Below, piece after piece: positions 17,820-25,286 of a DNA stretch of 64,000 nucleotides; position 1 is the stretch's first letter; each line of letters starts with the position of its first letter. Below the pieces are notes generated by a model. That model saw nothing but the letters and a program-made list of their open reading frames with translations, was not told the DNA's origin and did not search any database. Made by a program: the position numbers and the translations under genes. Source of the stretch: Tenacibaculum soleae (GTDB taxonomy: Bacteria; Bacteroidota; Bacteroidia; Flavobacteriales; Flavobacteriaceae); assembly GCF_001693415.1 (NCBI RefSeq), contig NZ_MAKX01000001.1, positions 124,300 to 188,299 on the forward strand, given 5' to 3'.

Positions 17820-18272
17820 ATGATACAAAAAGCCACCATAAAAGACACGAATTTATTAACCAATATTGCTTTGCTTTCTAAAGCACATTGGGGCTATTCT
17901 GACGAGTTAATAGAAAGTTGGCGAAGTGATTTAACTGTTACTCCTAAAATGATTAAAAGTCTATTTGCTTATAAATTCATTCAAAACAATAAGATTACAG
18001 GATTTTATATTCTAAATCAACCAATAGTTAATAATATTGAACTAGAGATGTTATTTGTATTTCCTGAATTTATAGGAAAAGGGATTGGTAAAAAATTATT
18101 ATTACACGCTTTTACAAAGGCTCTTAACTTAAATGCGAATGAACTGACCTTGTTAGCCGACCCAAATGCAGTGGCCTTCTACGAAAGTCAAGGTTTTATA
18201 ATAATTGATAAAAAAGAGAGTATTATTCCGAATCGGTTTTTACCAATAATGCAAAAAGATTTAACAGTATAG
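17820..18272 (+). CDS. GNAT family N-acetyltransferase
   Basis: A 150-residue GNAT-fold protein. Motif A is visible as LEMLFVFPEFIGKGIGKKLL (acetyl-CoA pyrophosphate-binding loop GKGIGK), followed by LTLLADPNAVAFYESQGF (motif B). The substrate is unknown. I place the start at the ATG at 17820 because the protein then begins directly with the first GNAT strand; a longer frame from 17742 would overlap nhaC and include its terminator. There is no room for a leader or ribosome-binding site after the nhaC terminator. The 3' end overlaps a convergent small gene by 50 bp. Confidence 0.82.
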   Translation: MIQKATIKDTNLLTNIALLSKAHWGYSDELIESWRSDLTVTPKMIKSLFAYKFIQNNKITGFYILNQPIVNNIELEMLFVFPEFIGKGIGKKLLLHAFTKALNLNANELTLLADPNAVAFYESQGFIIIDKKESIIPNRFLPIMQKDLTV

Positions 18273-18483
18273 ACAATACTAAAAGAACCCAAGGTGATCC
18301 GTGTAATAAAACATCAAACCAATCTTTAAACCGCATTGCTTGTTCACCTAAAAAAGCATTACCTCCTAAAATCCATTTTAATTTTCCAACAATGTGTGGT
18401 GGATTAAAAGGAGCTAATCCTAAAGTTAAACTTGTTATTAAAAATAGTTTCCAGTTGTTTTTTAATTGCCTCTTCATAGTCAT
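18223..18483 (-). CDS. Small conserved membrane protein of flavobacteria (often labelled RND-transporter-like)
   Basis: An 86-residue protein (84 if it starts at the second Met, 18477). One hydrophobic segment lies near the N-terminus (WKLFLITSLTLGLAPF) and one at the C-terminus (WVLLVLSILLNLFALLV). A conserved-looking middle reads PPHIVGKLKWILGG and FKDWFDVLLHGSPW. I recall similar 80-90 residue proteins in other flavobacteria annotated loosely as RND transporter, without experimental support. The last 50 bp overlap the acetyltransferase on the other strand. Confidence 0.7.
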   Translation of the reverse strand: MTMKRQLKNNWKLFLITSLTLGLAPFNPPHIVGKLKWILGGNAFLGEQAMRFKDWFDVLLHGSPWVLLVLSILLNLFALLVKTDSE

Positions 18484-18515
18484 TGATCAATTATAACTTA
18501 CCTGCCATATTATGA

Positions 18516-20474
18516 CTAAATAAACCAGTTCCAGACAACACCAAAACGAATTACAAAATCTCTATATGGATGGCTTGGTGCCGATAAATAGTTTTTCTTT
18601 AAAAAGAAAGAACTCACATTATCGGCTTTAAAATAAATACGTGTTCTTCGTACTCGACCATTAAAAAATAAATCAACGGTTGGGTAACCTATTTCTGTAT
18701 CATTTTGCAGCCTAAACTCTGCTAATAAAGGGTTGTAAGCATTTGCTTTGTATTTAGAAAAATAGTTGAATGTAGCTCCTATTTGTACAAACAATGGGTT
18801 TCCTTTAAACCAATCATCAGAATAATACAGTGTATTTCTTGTTACAAATTCAGGAACTCTAAATACACTATTACCACTAGCTACTTTTTGATACATTAAG
18901 GTATTATCAAGCGCAAATTTTCCAAAAACAAATTCCTTCGATACTTTTGCTTTTAAATAATCAACACTACCTAAAAACTGTTGCGGCTTACTATTTTCAT
19001 CAAAATACGTGTAGTTGTCAATACTTGTAATATCAACACTCGCATTTGCCCACTTAGACTCAATAACACCTCCCATAGTTTTAGTTCCTACAGATGCAAA
19101 GTCGTTTTCCCAGTTATATTTATTATAACTACTTTGATGCAATAAAAAATTAAAATTTGGTAACTTATTGCTAATTTCTAATCGTCCTTTTACCGTAAAT
19201 AAACTATCCTTTTTATAAAAGGCTTCTGCTTTTAAATTATTTCCTGAAAGGCGCCCGCTACCAGGTGTTAAATTACCAGATGCGTTTACATAAAAATTAT
19301 TGATTTTACCGTTCCAATCTGCTCCAAATGAAACTCCATCTCCTTTCAGTTTATTTTTAGTAATACCTACTAGGTTGTTTTGCAAATTTTCGTATCCATA
19401 TTTATAAGTACTATACCCTGTTTTTACTCTAAATTTACCAAGAATATATTTTGAATTAAAATCTAAAAAAAACTCATTATTATATACCAAAAAATTAGCC
19501 CTGTCATTTATGGCTCCTGTTATGGTTGCATCTCCAAAAATTAAAGGAGTTGCTGCTGATTGATTAAAACGGTAGTATTTAGAATTTCTTGTAAAAGAAT
19601 GTCCTACTTTTAAGTTTGAAAAATCTTTTTGATGCAAACTATCTTTTGCAGATATTATTTTAAAAGTATGCTCAAAATATAAGCGTTTTCCCTCTAAGGT
19701 ACTTTCTGTATCATTTAAATTTATATCTAACCTACCTCTACTATTAAAGTTAGGGTCTTCATTAAGAAATGCAGTTAAAGAAGCATCTGTTAACCCTCCA
19801 TTTTCTTGATTTAAAAAATCTTGATTTACCGCATGACCTCTAATAAAATATTGCCCTTTTGGACTCTCATATTTAAAACTCAACCTAAAATTACCTGTAC
19901 TCGCCAATGATCGTCGATAAGTACCTAATGATCTAAGTCCTTTATACGAAACCCCTACATTAAAACGTTTTGAAAAATTCGTTGTAAATAAAATATCTAA
20001 AACCTGCCCTTGCTCTAAACCTGTTCTATATAAAACCTCTGTTGTGGGCGTAGGCACATGGTAGTAATCTACATCTTCAATTTCAAAAAAACCAAATTGT
20101 TTAGCTCGAAAACCAATATCAGGAAATTGAGAAATATTGTTAAAATTATACCCTAAATTATTAAACGTTTGCCCTTGGTTATGAAAAGGTAATAATTCGA
20201 AATTATCCTTTCTTAAAAAATTAAATTTATAATGTTTTTTTAATGTAAGTGTCGTGTCAATAATCGTCGTGTCATTTTTAAATGAAATTATTTTATAGTC
20301 CGTATACTTCGTTTTTCCACTAAGTTTTACATTAATTTCATTGTTAGATACAGAATCTAAATTTTGATTTAACCCATTATTAAATCCACCTAAACCATTA
20401 TCTAATTGCCTAATTTGAGCAAAGAGCAGCTGTACACTTATCAAACAAAAAAACACTAAAAAACTTTTCTTCAT
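18516..20474 (-). CDS. Putative porin (Porin_10-like outer-membrane beta-barrel)
   Basis: A 652-residue protein with a clear signal peptide (MKKSFLVFFCLISVQLLFAQ). The body is a long series of amphipathic beta-strands rich in Tyr/Phe/Asn, ending in FVIRFGVVWNWFI, as expected for an outer-membrane barrel. The segment DVDYYHVPTPTTEVLYRTG and the following VGVSYKGLRSLGTYRRSLA match what I know of the flavobacterial putative-porin family. The frame is open for 14 more codons upstream, but the signal peptide fixes the start at 20474. It is divergent from rnhB. Confidence 0.85.
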   Translation of the reverse strand: MKKSFLVFFCLISVQLLFAQIRQLDNGLGGFNNGLNQNLDSVSNNEINVKLSGKTKYTDYKIISFKNDTTIIDTTLTLKKHYKFNFLRKDNFELLPFHNQGQTFNNLGYNFNNISQFPDIGFRAKQFGFFEIEDVDYYHVPTPTTEVLYRTGLEQGQVLDILFTTNFSKRFNVGVSYKGLRSLGTYRRSLASTGNFRLSFKYESPKGQYFIRGHAVNQDFLNQENGGLTDASLTAFLNEDPNFNSRGRLDINLNDTESTLEGKRLYFEHTFKIISAKDSLHQKDFSNLKVGHSFTRNSKYYRFNQSAATPLIFGDATITGAINDRANFLVYNNEFFLDFNSKYILGKFRVKTGYSTYKYGYENLQNNLVGITKNKLKGDGVSFGADWNGKINNFYVNASGNLTPGSGRLSGNNLKAEAFYKKDSLFTVKGRLEISNKLPNFNFLLHQSSYNKYNWENDFASVGTKTMGGVIESKWANASVDITSIDNYTYFDENSKPQQFLGSVDYLKAKVSKEFVFGKFALDNTLMYQKVASGNSVFRVPEFVTRNTLYYSDDWFKGNPLFVQIGATFNYFSKYKANAYNPLLAEFRLQNDTEIGYPTVDLFFNGRVRRTRIYFKADNVSSFFLKKNYLSAPSHPYRDFVIRFGVVWNWFI

Positions 20475-20611
20475 AGCTACAAAAGTAAAATAATTAAACG
20501 AAACCGATACGACCAAAACGGTATAAACCTATGTTAAAGTATATTACTTTATGTATTCTCTTTTTTTGTAAAACATTATTTTAATTTATTTGAAAGCCGT
20601 TAATTTGCAGC

Positions 20612-21211
20612 ATGTTAAAATTAAACTATAGCGGGCATTTACTAGAAGCCGGAACCGATGAAGCTGGCAGAGGTTGTTTATCAGGTCCTGTGGTTGCAGC
20701 TGCTGTTATTTTGCCTAAAAACTTTAAACATGAGTTGTTAAATGATTCTAAACAACTATCAGAAAAAAAACGTCAAGAATTACGTCCTTATATAGAAAAG
20801 CATGCACTTGCTTATGCCATTGCTTTTATAGATCATAAAGAAGTAGATGAAATAAACGTTTTACAAGCCTCAATAACTGGTATGCAACGCGCTATCGCAC
20901 AACTCTCACCTCAACCAGAGTTTATTATTGTTGATGGCAACAAGTTTAAACCATACAAAGAAACTCCGCATCAAACTATTGTAAAAGGTGATGCTAAATT
21001 TATGAGTATTGCCGCTGCCTCTGTTTTAGCAAAAACATATAGAGATGATTATATGGAAAAATTGCATCAAGAATTTCCACAATATAATTGGCAAAAAAAC
21101 AAAGGATACCCAACCAAAGAACATCGAAATGCAATTCGTCAATTTGGTATAACACCTTATCATCGTACCACTTTTAAATTACTTCCAGAACAGTTTAAAT
21201 TAAAACTTTAG
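20612..21211 (+). CDS. rnhB: Ribonuclease HII
   Basis: A 199-residue enzyme of normal length that cleaves RNA in RNA-DNA hybrids, including single ribonucleotides in DNA. All catalytic acids are visible: Asp16-Glu17 in [15 protein letters not shown], Asp108 in IIVDGNKF, and Asp127 in [17 protein letters not shown], with the C-terminal [13 protein letters not shown] segment. The next gene, encoding a nucleoid-associated protein, begins 33 bp later on the same strand. Confidence 0.97.
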   Translation: MLKLNYSGHLLEAGTDEAGRGCLSGPVVAAAVILPKNFKHELLNDSKQLSEKKRQELRPYIEKHALAYAIAFIDHKEVDEINVLQASITGMQRAIAQLSPQPEFIIVDGNKFKPYKETPHQTIVKGDAKFMSIAAASVLAKTYRDDYMEKLHQEFPQYNWQKNKGYPTKEHRNAIRQFGITPYHRTTFKLLPEQFKLKL

Positions 21212-21244
21212 TTTTTCTATTTTTGTCTTCCAATATTTTAGAAG

Positions 21245-22303
21245 ATGATTAAAAGAACGCGTGCCGAAATTAGCAAATGTATTATTCATAAAGTTGCTAA
21301 TAAATACAACAGTGGTCAAAATGCATTATCAGAAAGTTTAGTTCGTTTCGATGAAGAAAGTTACGAACTACTAATGCCTTTTTTATTAAAAAACTTTGGT
21401 ACAGTAACACAAAGTTATCGTTTTAACCACCATGCCGACGTTCGTTTAAACGAAATTAACAAATATACTTCTGATATTTTTGAAGATGATAGTAATGAAG
21501 TTTTCATTGAACATTCTAAAAATATTGTAAATCATTTATACGAACAATCAAACTCTGCCAATATAAAAACCGGTGATGTAATTGTTGCCTATTTTGAAGG
21601 CATCGAATATAAAGACATTTTAACAGAAGCTATTGGGGTTTTTAAGATTGAAAGTAAAGTTGATTTTTTTCAAACTTATTTAGATGATGATGATAGTTTT
21701 GATGTAGTAGTTCAAAAAGGAATCTCTACAAAAAAATTAGACAAAGGTTGTTTAATTATAAATTCTTCGGATGCTGAAGGAACCGTAATTTTATCGGTAG
21801 ATAACAACCAATACGATGCTCAATATTGGATTAAGAATTTTTTAAACGCTAAATTTGCTGACGATCGTAATTTACATACACAAAACTATTTAGAAATGTG
21901 TAAAGATTTTTCGGAAGAAATTATTAAACCTGAATTTGGTAAACAAGAACAAAGTAATTTTTTAGCAAATACTGTAGATTACTTTAAAGAAAATGAAAGT
22001 GTAGATTATCACGGTTTTAAAGAAGAAGTTTTTGAAAATGAAAAACACCAAGGAATGTTTGAAGATTACAAAAAACATTTTGAAGGTTTAAATGATGTTT
22101 TAATTCGTAATAATTTTGAAGTTTCAGATGCGGTTTTAAAAAAGGAAAAAAGTAAGTTTAAAACTGAAATTAAACTCGACACTAACATCCAAATTAAAAT
22201 TGATGTAGATGCGCCTGATGCTTCTTCTGAATACCTAGAACAAGGTTATGATGAGGATAAAAAAATGAAATATTATAAAGTATTTTACAATACTGAAAAA
22301 TAA
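21245..22303 (+). CDS. 37-kDa nucleoid-associated protein family (YejK/NdpA-like)
   Basis: A 352-residue protein. It opens IKRTRAEISKCIIHKVANK and has an acidic body with VIVAYFEGIEYKDILTEAIG and the C-terminal IKIDVDAPDASSEYLEQGYD. This matches the PF04245 nucleoid-associated family, here in the flavobacterial form. E. coli YejK associates with the nucleoid; the exact role is not established. A TATTTTTG -7-like element lies at 21218-21225, so it may have its own promoter as well as read-through from rnhB. Its stop codon lies inside a 50-bp perfect palindrome. Confidence 0.82.
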   Translation: MIKRTRAEISKCIIHKVANKYNSGQNALSESLVRFDEESYELLMPFLLKNFGTVTQSYRFNHHADVRLNEINKYTSDIFEDDSNEVFIEHSKNIVNHLYEQSNSANIKTGDVIVAYFEGIEYKDILTEAIGVFKIESKVDFFQTYLDDDDSFDVVVQKGISTKKLDKGCLIINSSDAEGTVILSVDNNQYDAQYWIKNFLNAKFADDRNLHTQNYLEMCKDFSEEIIKPEFGKQEQSNFLANTVDYFKENESVDYHGFKEEVFENEKHQGMFEDYKKHFEGLNDVLIRNNFEVSDAVLKKEKSKFKTEIKLDTNIQIKIDVDAPDASSEYLEQGYDEDKKMKYYKVFYNTEK

Positions 22304-22350
22304 GAATTAAAAAAAGGAACGTTTTAAAACGTTCCTTTTTTTAATTCTTA
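22301..22350. terminator. 50-bp perfect palindrome acting as a bidirectional terminator
   Basis: The 25 bases 22301-22325 are the exact reverse complement of 22326-22350, with no spacer. The palindrome begins with the TAA stop of the nucleoid-associated protein gene. The inner part (GGAACGTTTTAAAACGTTCC flanked by A7 and T7) is a strong terminator for both convergent genes. The outer AATTCTTA arms extend it beyond what termination needs. Confidence 0.85.
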
Positions 22351-22357
22351 TTTTTTA

Positions 22358-22391
22358 ACGTCATTCTGAACTTGTTTCAGAATCTCATCGT
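22358..22391. repeat. REP-like intergenic element (CATTCTGA..TCAGAAT)
   Basis: ATTCTGAA / TTCAGAAT inverted repeat with a 5-nt loop (22363-22383), in a context reading CGTCATTCTGAACTTG. I recall closely similar sequences scattered between genes in other Flavobacteriaceae genomes. Only one clear copy is visible here, so the repeat call depends on a genome-wide search. Confidence 0.4.
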
Positions 22392-22398
22392 TAAATTC

Positions 22399-22989
22399 CT
22401 ACTCCTTCTCTGCCATTTTCTTAACATAATCGGTAATGATTACAATTTGCGTAGGCCCAACTTTACCTTCAATGTATTTAGCATTTTCATGATCTAAAGA
22501 AATTCTACGAACCGCAGTACCCTGTTTTGCAACCATACTAGAGCCTTTTACTTTTAAATCTTTAATTAATACTACAGAATCGCCAGCCTGTAAAATAGCT
22601 CCATTAGCATCTCTATGAATTATTTTTTCACTTTCATCTAAATGATCTCCGCTTTCTTTTGCAAAACGTAAATCATCATCTTCCAAATACAACATATCTA
22701 ATAAATCTTGTGGCCAACCTTCTTTGCGAAGTCTAGATAACATTCTCCACGCTACAACTTTTACAGCTCTAAACTCACTCCACATACTATCATTTAAACA
22801 ACGCCAGTGATTTGCGTCCGTTTTATCAGCATCCTCAATCTGTTCAATACAAGTAGCACAAGCTAATAAACTTCCATCTACTCCACCGACTGACATTGGA
22901 GGAACTTCATAAATTGATAAATCATTTTTTGAAGCACATAACTCACACTGGTTGCCACTTCTATCTTGTAACTCTTGTAATAAACTCAT
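22399..22989 (-). CDS. PhnA domain-containing zinc-ribbon protein
   Basis: A 196-residue protein. The N-terminal zinc ribbon has four cysteines in two CxxC knuckles (Cys15, Cys18, Cys44, Cys47). The C-terminal PhnA domain reads DANGAILQAGDSVVLIKDL, VKGSS and GTAVRRISL. Proteins of this family are called PhnA after a gene beside the E. coli phn operon, but they are not shown to act in phosphonate use, and nothing here suggests phosphonate metabolism. The middle region (about residues 55-120) is an extra helical segment seen in Bacteroidota versions. Confidence 0.88.
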   Translation of the reverse strand: MSLLQELQDRSGNQCELCASKNDLSIYEVPPMSVGGVDGSLLACATCIEQIEDADKTDANHWRCLNDSMWSEFRAVKVVAWRMLSRLRKEGWPQDLLDMLYLEDDDLRFAKESGDHLDESEKIIHRDANGAILQAGDSVVLIKDLKVKGSSMVAKQGTAVRRISLDHENAKYIEGKVGPTQIVIITDYVKKMAEKE

Positions 22990-23045
22990 TTTTTATACTA
23001 TAAATTAAGGGCTGTAAAAGTACATTTTTATTTTATCTTTATGGG

Positions 23046-23549
23046 ATGATTTTAGAAAGCGAACGATTAATTATAAAAGAAGCTAAAGTGAATGAGGCTT
23101 CTTTCTATTTTCAACTATTTAACGATCCTGATTGGATTGAATTCATAGGTGATAAAAAATTGAAATCTGTTGAAGAAACTCGTATTTATTTAAAAGATAT
23201 TCTATTTAAAAATTCAAAACTAGGTGGATTAGGTTTTTTTACCGTAACCTTAAAAGAAAACAACAAACCCATTGGAACTTCAACTGCTTTACAAAGAGAT
23301 AAGTTAGATTTTATTGATATTGGTTATGGATTTCTACCTGAAGGAAGAGGTAAAGGTTATGCTACTGAAGCCACTAAACTAATCATTGAATATGTTCGGA
23401 CTAAATTTAAGCAAAAAAAAGTATTAGCTTTTACAATGCCCAAAAACCAGGCTTCTCAGAAACTCTTAAAAAAAATAGGTTTTAAATTTATTGGTATGCA
23501 ACAAGTTTTTGAAAATGAAGACGATTATGTGTTTGAATATCTTTTTTAA
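23046..23549 (+). CDS. GNAT family N-acetyltransferase (RimJ/RimL type)
   Basis: A 167-residue protein with the Acetyltransf_3 layout. It begins LESERLIIKEAKVNEASFYF, has the substrate-side segment DWIEFIGDKKLKSVEETR, motif A IGYGFLPEGRGKGYATEATK (acetyl-CoA loop GRGKGYA), and motif B NQASQKLLKKIGFKFIG. Likely acetylates a small molecule or a protein N-terminus; the substrate is not predictable. A TATCTTTA -7-like element ends about five bases before the ATG, so the mRNA may have almost no leader. Confidence 0.88.
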   Translation: MILESERLIIKEAKVNEASFYFQLFNDPDWIEFIGDKKLKSVEETRIYLKDILFKNSKLGGLGFFTVTLKENNKPIGTSTALQRDKLDFIDIGYGFLPEGRGKGYATEATKLIIEYVRTKFKQKKVLAFTMPKNQASQKLLKKIGFKFIGMQQVFENEDDYVFEYLF

Positions 23550-23576
23550 CCCCACCATAATGATGTTACTAAAACA

Positions 23577-23607
23577 AAAAAACGAAAGATAAAATCTTTC
23601 GTTTTTT
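23577..23607. terminator. Bidirectional terminator between the GNAT gene and rimM
   Basis: Perfect 14-bp arms (AAAAAACGAAAGAT / ATCTTTCGTTTTTT) with a 3-nt loop between convergent genes. Confidence 0.88.
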
Positions 23608-23626
23608 AGAATGTATTTAAAAAGAA

Positions 23627-24160
23627 TTAATCTTCAAAATATAATTCAATTAACCCTTCTGGTGTTTCAACTTCAATAGTTTTATTATCGCGATCTACTT
23701 TTTTTATAAAGTCATCAATCATCGGTATAAAAATTTCAGTTCCCTCATTTTCAATTTCAAAAAGAGGTTGCGCCGCCTTATCATTGATATAAACTAATTT
23801 ACCGACTTTACCGAACTTTTTATCAACAATAGTAAAACCTATAACTTCGTGATAATAAAATTTATTTCCTGATAATTTTGGCAATAAATTTAAAGGTAAA
23901 TAAATTCCTGCGCGCATTATTGCGTCGGCATCTGCCTCAGAATCTACATCTTCAAACTTTACGCGAAACATAGTGTTTTTACTTAACGAAGATTTTTCAA
24001 TAAAAAAAGGAACCAGATTATTGCCTAAATCGACAAAAACTGATTCCAAATTTTCGTAAAGATCGGGTTCATCGGTATCTAATTTAATAACTACCTCACC
24101 CTTAAAACTATGTTTTTTAACGATTTTGCCAAGATAAAAGCATTCTTCTTTTTGCAACAT
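23627..24160 (-). CDS. rimM: 16S rRNA-processing protein RimM
   Basis: A 177-residue ribosome maturation factor. The N-terminal RimM domain begins FYLGKIVKKHSFKGEVVIKL. The C-terminal PRC-barrel part includes FYYHEVIGFTIVD, GKVGKLVYI and IFIPMIDDFIKKVD. RimM binds ribosomal protein S19 and assists 30S head maturation, so its place directly after rpsP is functional as well as conserved. The frame is open 12 codons further upstream, into rpsP, but the conserved N-terminus fits the ATG at 24160, 13 bp after the rpsP stop. Confidence 0.95.
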   Translation of the reverse strand: MLQKEECFYLGKIVKKHSFKGEVVIKLDTDEPDLYENLESVFVDLGNNLVPFFIEKSSLSKNTMFRVKFEDVDSEADADAIMRAGIYLPLNLLPKLSGNKFYYHEVIGFTIVDKKFGKVGKLVYINDKAAQPLFEIENEGTEIFIPMIDDFIKKVDRDNKTIEVETPEGLIELYFED

Positions 24161-24173
24161 CGTAATACAGTTT

Positions 24174-24683
24174 TTATTCTTCGCTATCTGCTCCACCTTC
24201 AGCAGCTACCTCTTCTGTATCTGCAACAACAGGCTCAGGAGTATTAGCAGCAATACGCGCTTCGTTTACGGCTTTTTCAGCATCTAAAGCTTTTGCTTTT
24301 GCATCTGCTTCAGCTTTTGCTAAACCATCTACTTTACCAGCAACTTTACCAGTTTTTTCTTCTAACCAAGCAGCAAATTTAGCGTCTGCTTGCTCTTCAG
24401 TTAAAGCACCTTTCTTTACTCCACCAGCTAAATGGTTTTTTAGTAAAGCACCTTTGTAAGATAAAATGTTTCTAGCAGTGTCAGTTGGCTGAGCACCTTT
24501 TTGTAACCATTCTACAGCTGTATCAACATCTAAGTCGATAGTTGCAGGGTTAGTGTTTGGATTGTAAGTTCCGATTTTTTCTAAGAAACGACCGTCTCTT
24601 TTTGATCTTGAATCAGCTGCTACTACCCAGTAAAAAGGTTTTCCTTTTTTACCGTGTCTTTGTAATCTAATTTTTACAGGCAT
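24174..24683 (-). CDS. rpsP: 30S ribosomal protein S16, with acidic Ala-rich C-terminal extension
   Basis: The first 80 residues are S16 ([48 protein letters not shown]). The protein is 169 residues, about twice the E. coli length. Residues from about 85 on form a Lys/Ala/Glu-rich tail ending in [14 protein letters not shown], a feature I associate with Bacteroidota S16. It forms an operon with rimM. A promoter and two small hairpins lie in the 60-70 nt leader. Confidence 0.97.
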   Translation of the reverse strand: MPVKIRLQRHGKKGKPFYWVVAADSRSKRDGRFLEKIGTYNPNTNPATIDLDVDTAVEWLQKGAQPTDTARNILSYKGALLKNHLAGGVKKGALTEEQADAKFAAWLEEKTGKVAGKVDGLAKAEADAKAKALDAEKAVNEARIAANTPEPVVADTEEVAAEGGADSEE

Positions 24684-24696
24684 AATTTTAATTTTT

Positions 24697-24758
24697 AAGG
24701 TACGCGACCTTGATTATTAACAAATCTTATCATCTCGTGATAAGTGGGCGCAAATTTA
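24697..24758 (-). promoter_or_regulatory. rpsP promoter -7 element and structured leader
   Basis: On the minus strand TAAATTTG (24758-24751) fits the flavobacterial TANNTTTG -7 box. A transcript from there would begin near CTTATCA-CGAGA-TGATAAG (24744-24726, 7-bp stem) and contain a second stem AAGGT-CGCGT-ACCTT (24711-24697) before the S16 start codon. Such hairpins could form an S16-binding autoregulatory leader. Leader families for S16 in flavobacteria have, as I recall, been proposed. Confidence 0.5.
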
Positions 24759-24803
24759 TAGTTTTTTTCTTTATAAAGAAAACAAAACTAACTTTATTGC
24801 AAT

Positions 24804-24830
24804 AAAAAAGAGCCTGAAAAACAAGCTCTT
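24804..24830 (-). terminator. Terminator after the cold-shock gene
   Basis: On the minus strand, AAGAGC / GCTCTT 6-bp stem with an 11-nt loop followed by TTTT. It lies 24 bp past the cold-shock stop codon. Confidence 0.75.
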
Positions 24831-24853
24831 AAGAAAAATTAAATAAGTATTAA

Positions 24854-25045
24854 TTATAATACTCTAACGTCTACTGCGTTTAATCCTTTTTTTCCTTCTT
24901 TAAGATCAAATTCTACTGTATCTCCTTCTCTAATCTCATCGATTAAACCTGATACGTGTACAAAGTGCTCTGTGTTTGATCCTGTTTCTGTAATAAATCC
25001 AAATCCTTTAGATTCATTGAAGAACTTTACTGTTCCTTCTTTCAT
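24854..25045 (-). CDS. Cold-shock domain protein (CspA family)
   Basis: A 63-residue single cold-shock domain with both RNA-binding motifs: KGFGFI (RNP1, residues 13-18) and HFVHVS (RNP2, residues 27-32). It begins MKEGTVKFFNESKGFGFI. It binds single-stranded RNA or DNA and acts as an RNA chaperone. A TATCTTTG -7 element lies about 30 bp upstream, and the gene is monocistronic with its own terminator. Confidence 0.97.
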   Translation of the reverse strand: MKEGTVKFFNESKGFGFITETGSNTEHFVHVSGLIDEIREGDTVEFDLKEGKKGLNAVDVRVL

Positions 25046-25074
25046 TGTAATAAAAATTATAATTTAATAAAGTG

Positions 25075-25082
25075 CAAAGATA
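25075..25082 (-). promoter_or_regulatory. -7 promoter element of the cold-shock gene
   Basis: TATCTTTG on the minus strand, an exact match to TANNTTTG. It is placed so that the leader would be about 25 nt. No convincing TTG partner is seen at the expected distance. Confidence 0.5.
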
Positions 25083-25286
25083 CTTTTATTTATTGACTCT
25101 CTATTAGTTTTTATTGCAATTATTTAAAACTTAACACCTACATAACAATAAGTTAGCTTTTATATATTTAAAAACATTCTCTCAACACTTTAAACCTTCG
25201 TTAATAACTTATAAAACAAACACCGTAAATTCTTTGTATTTTTACACTGTATTTTACCTAAACACTTCAATAATTAAACATTCTCG

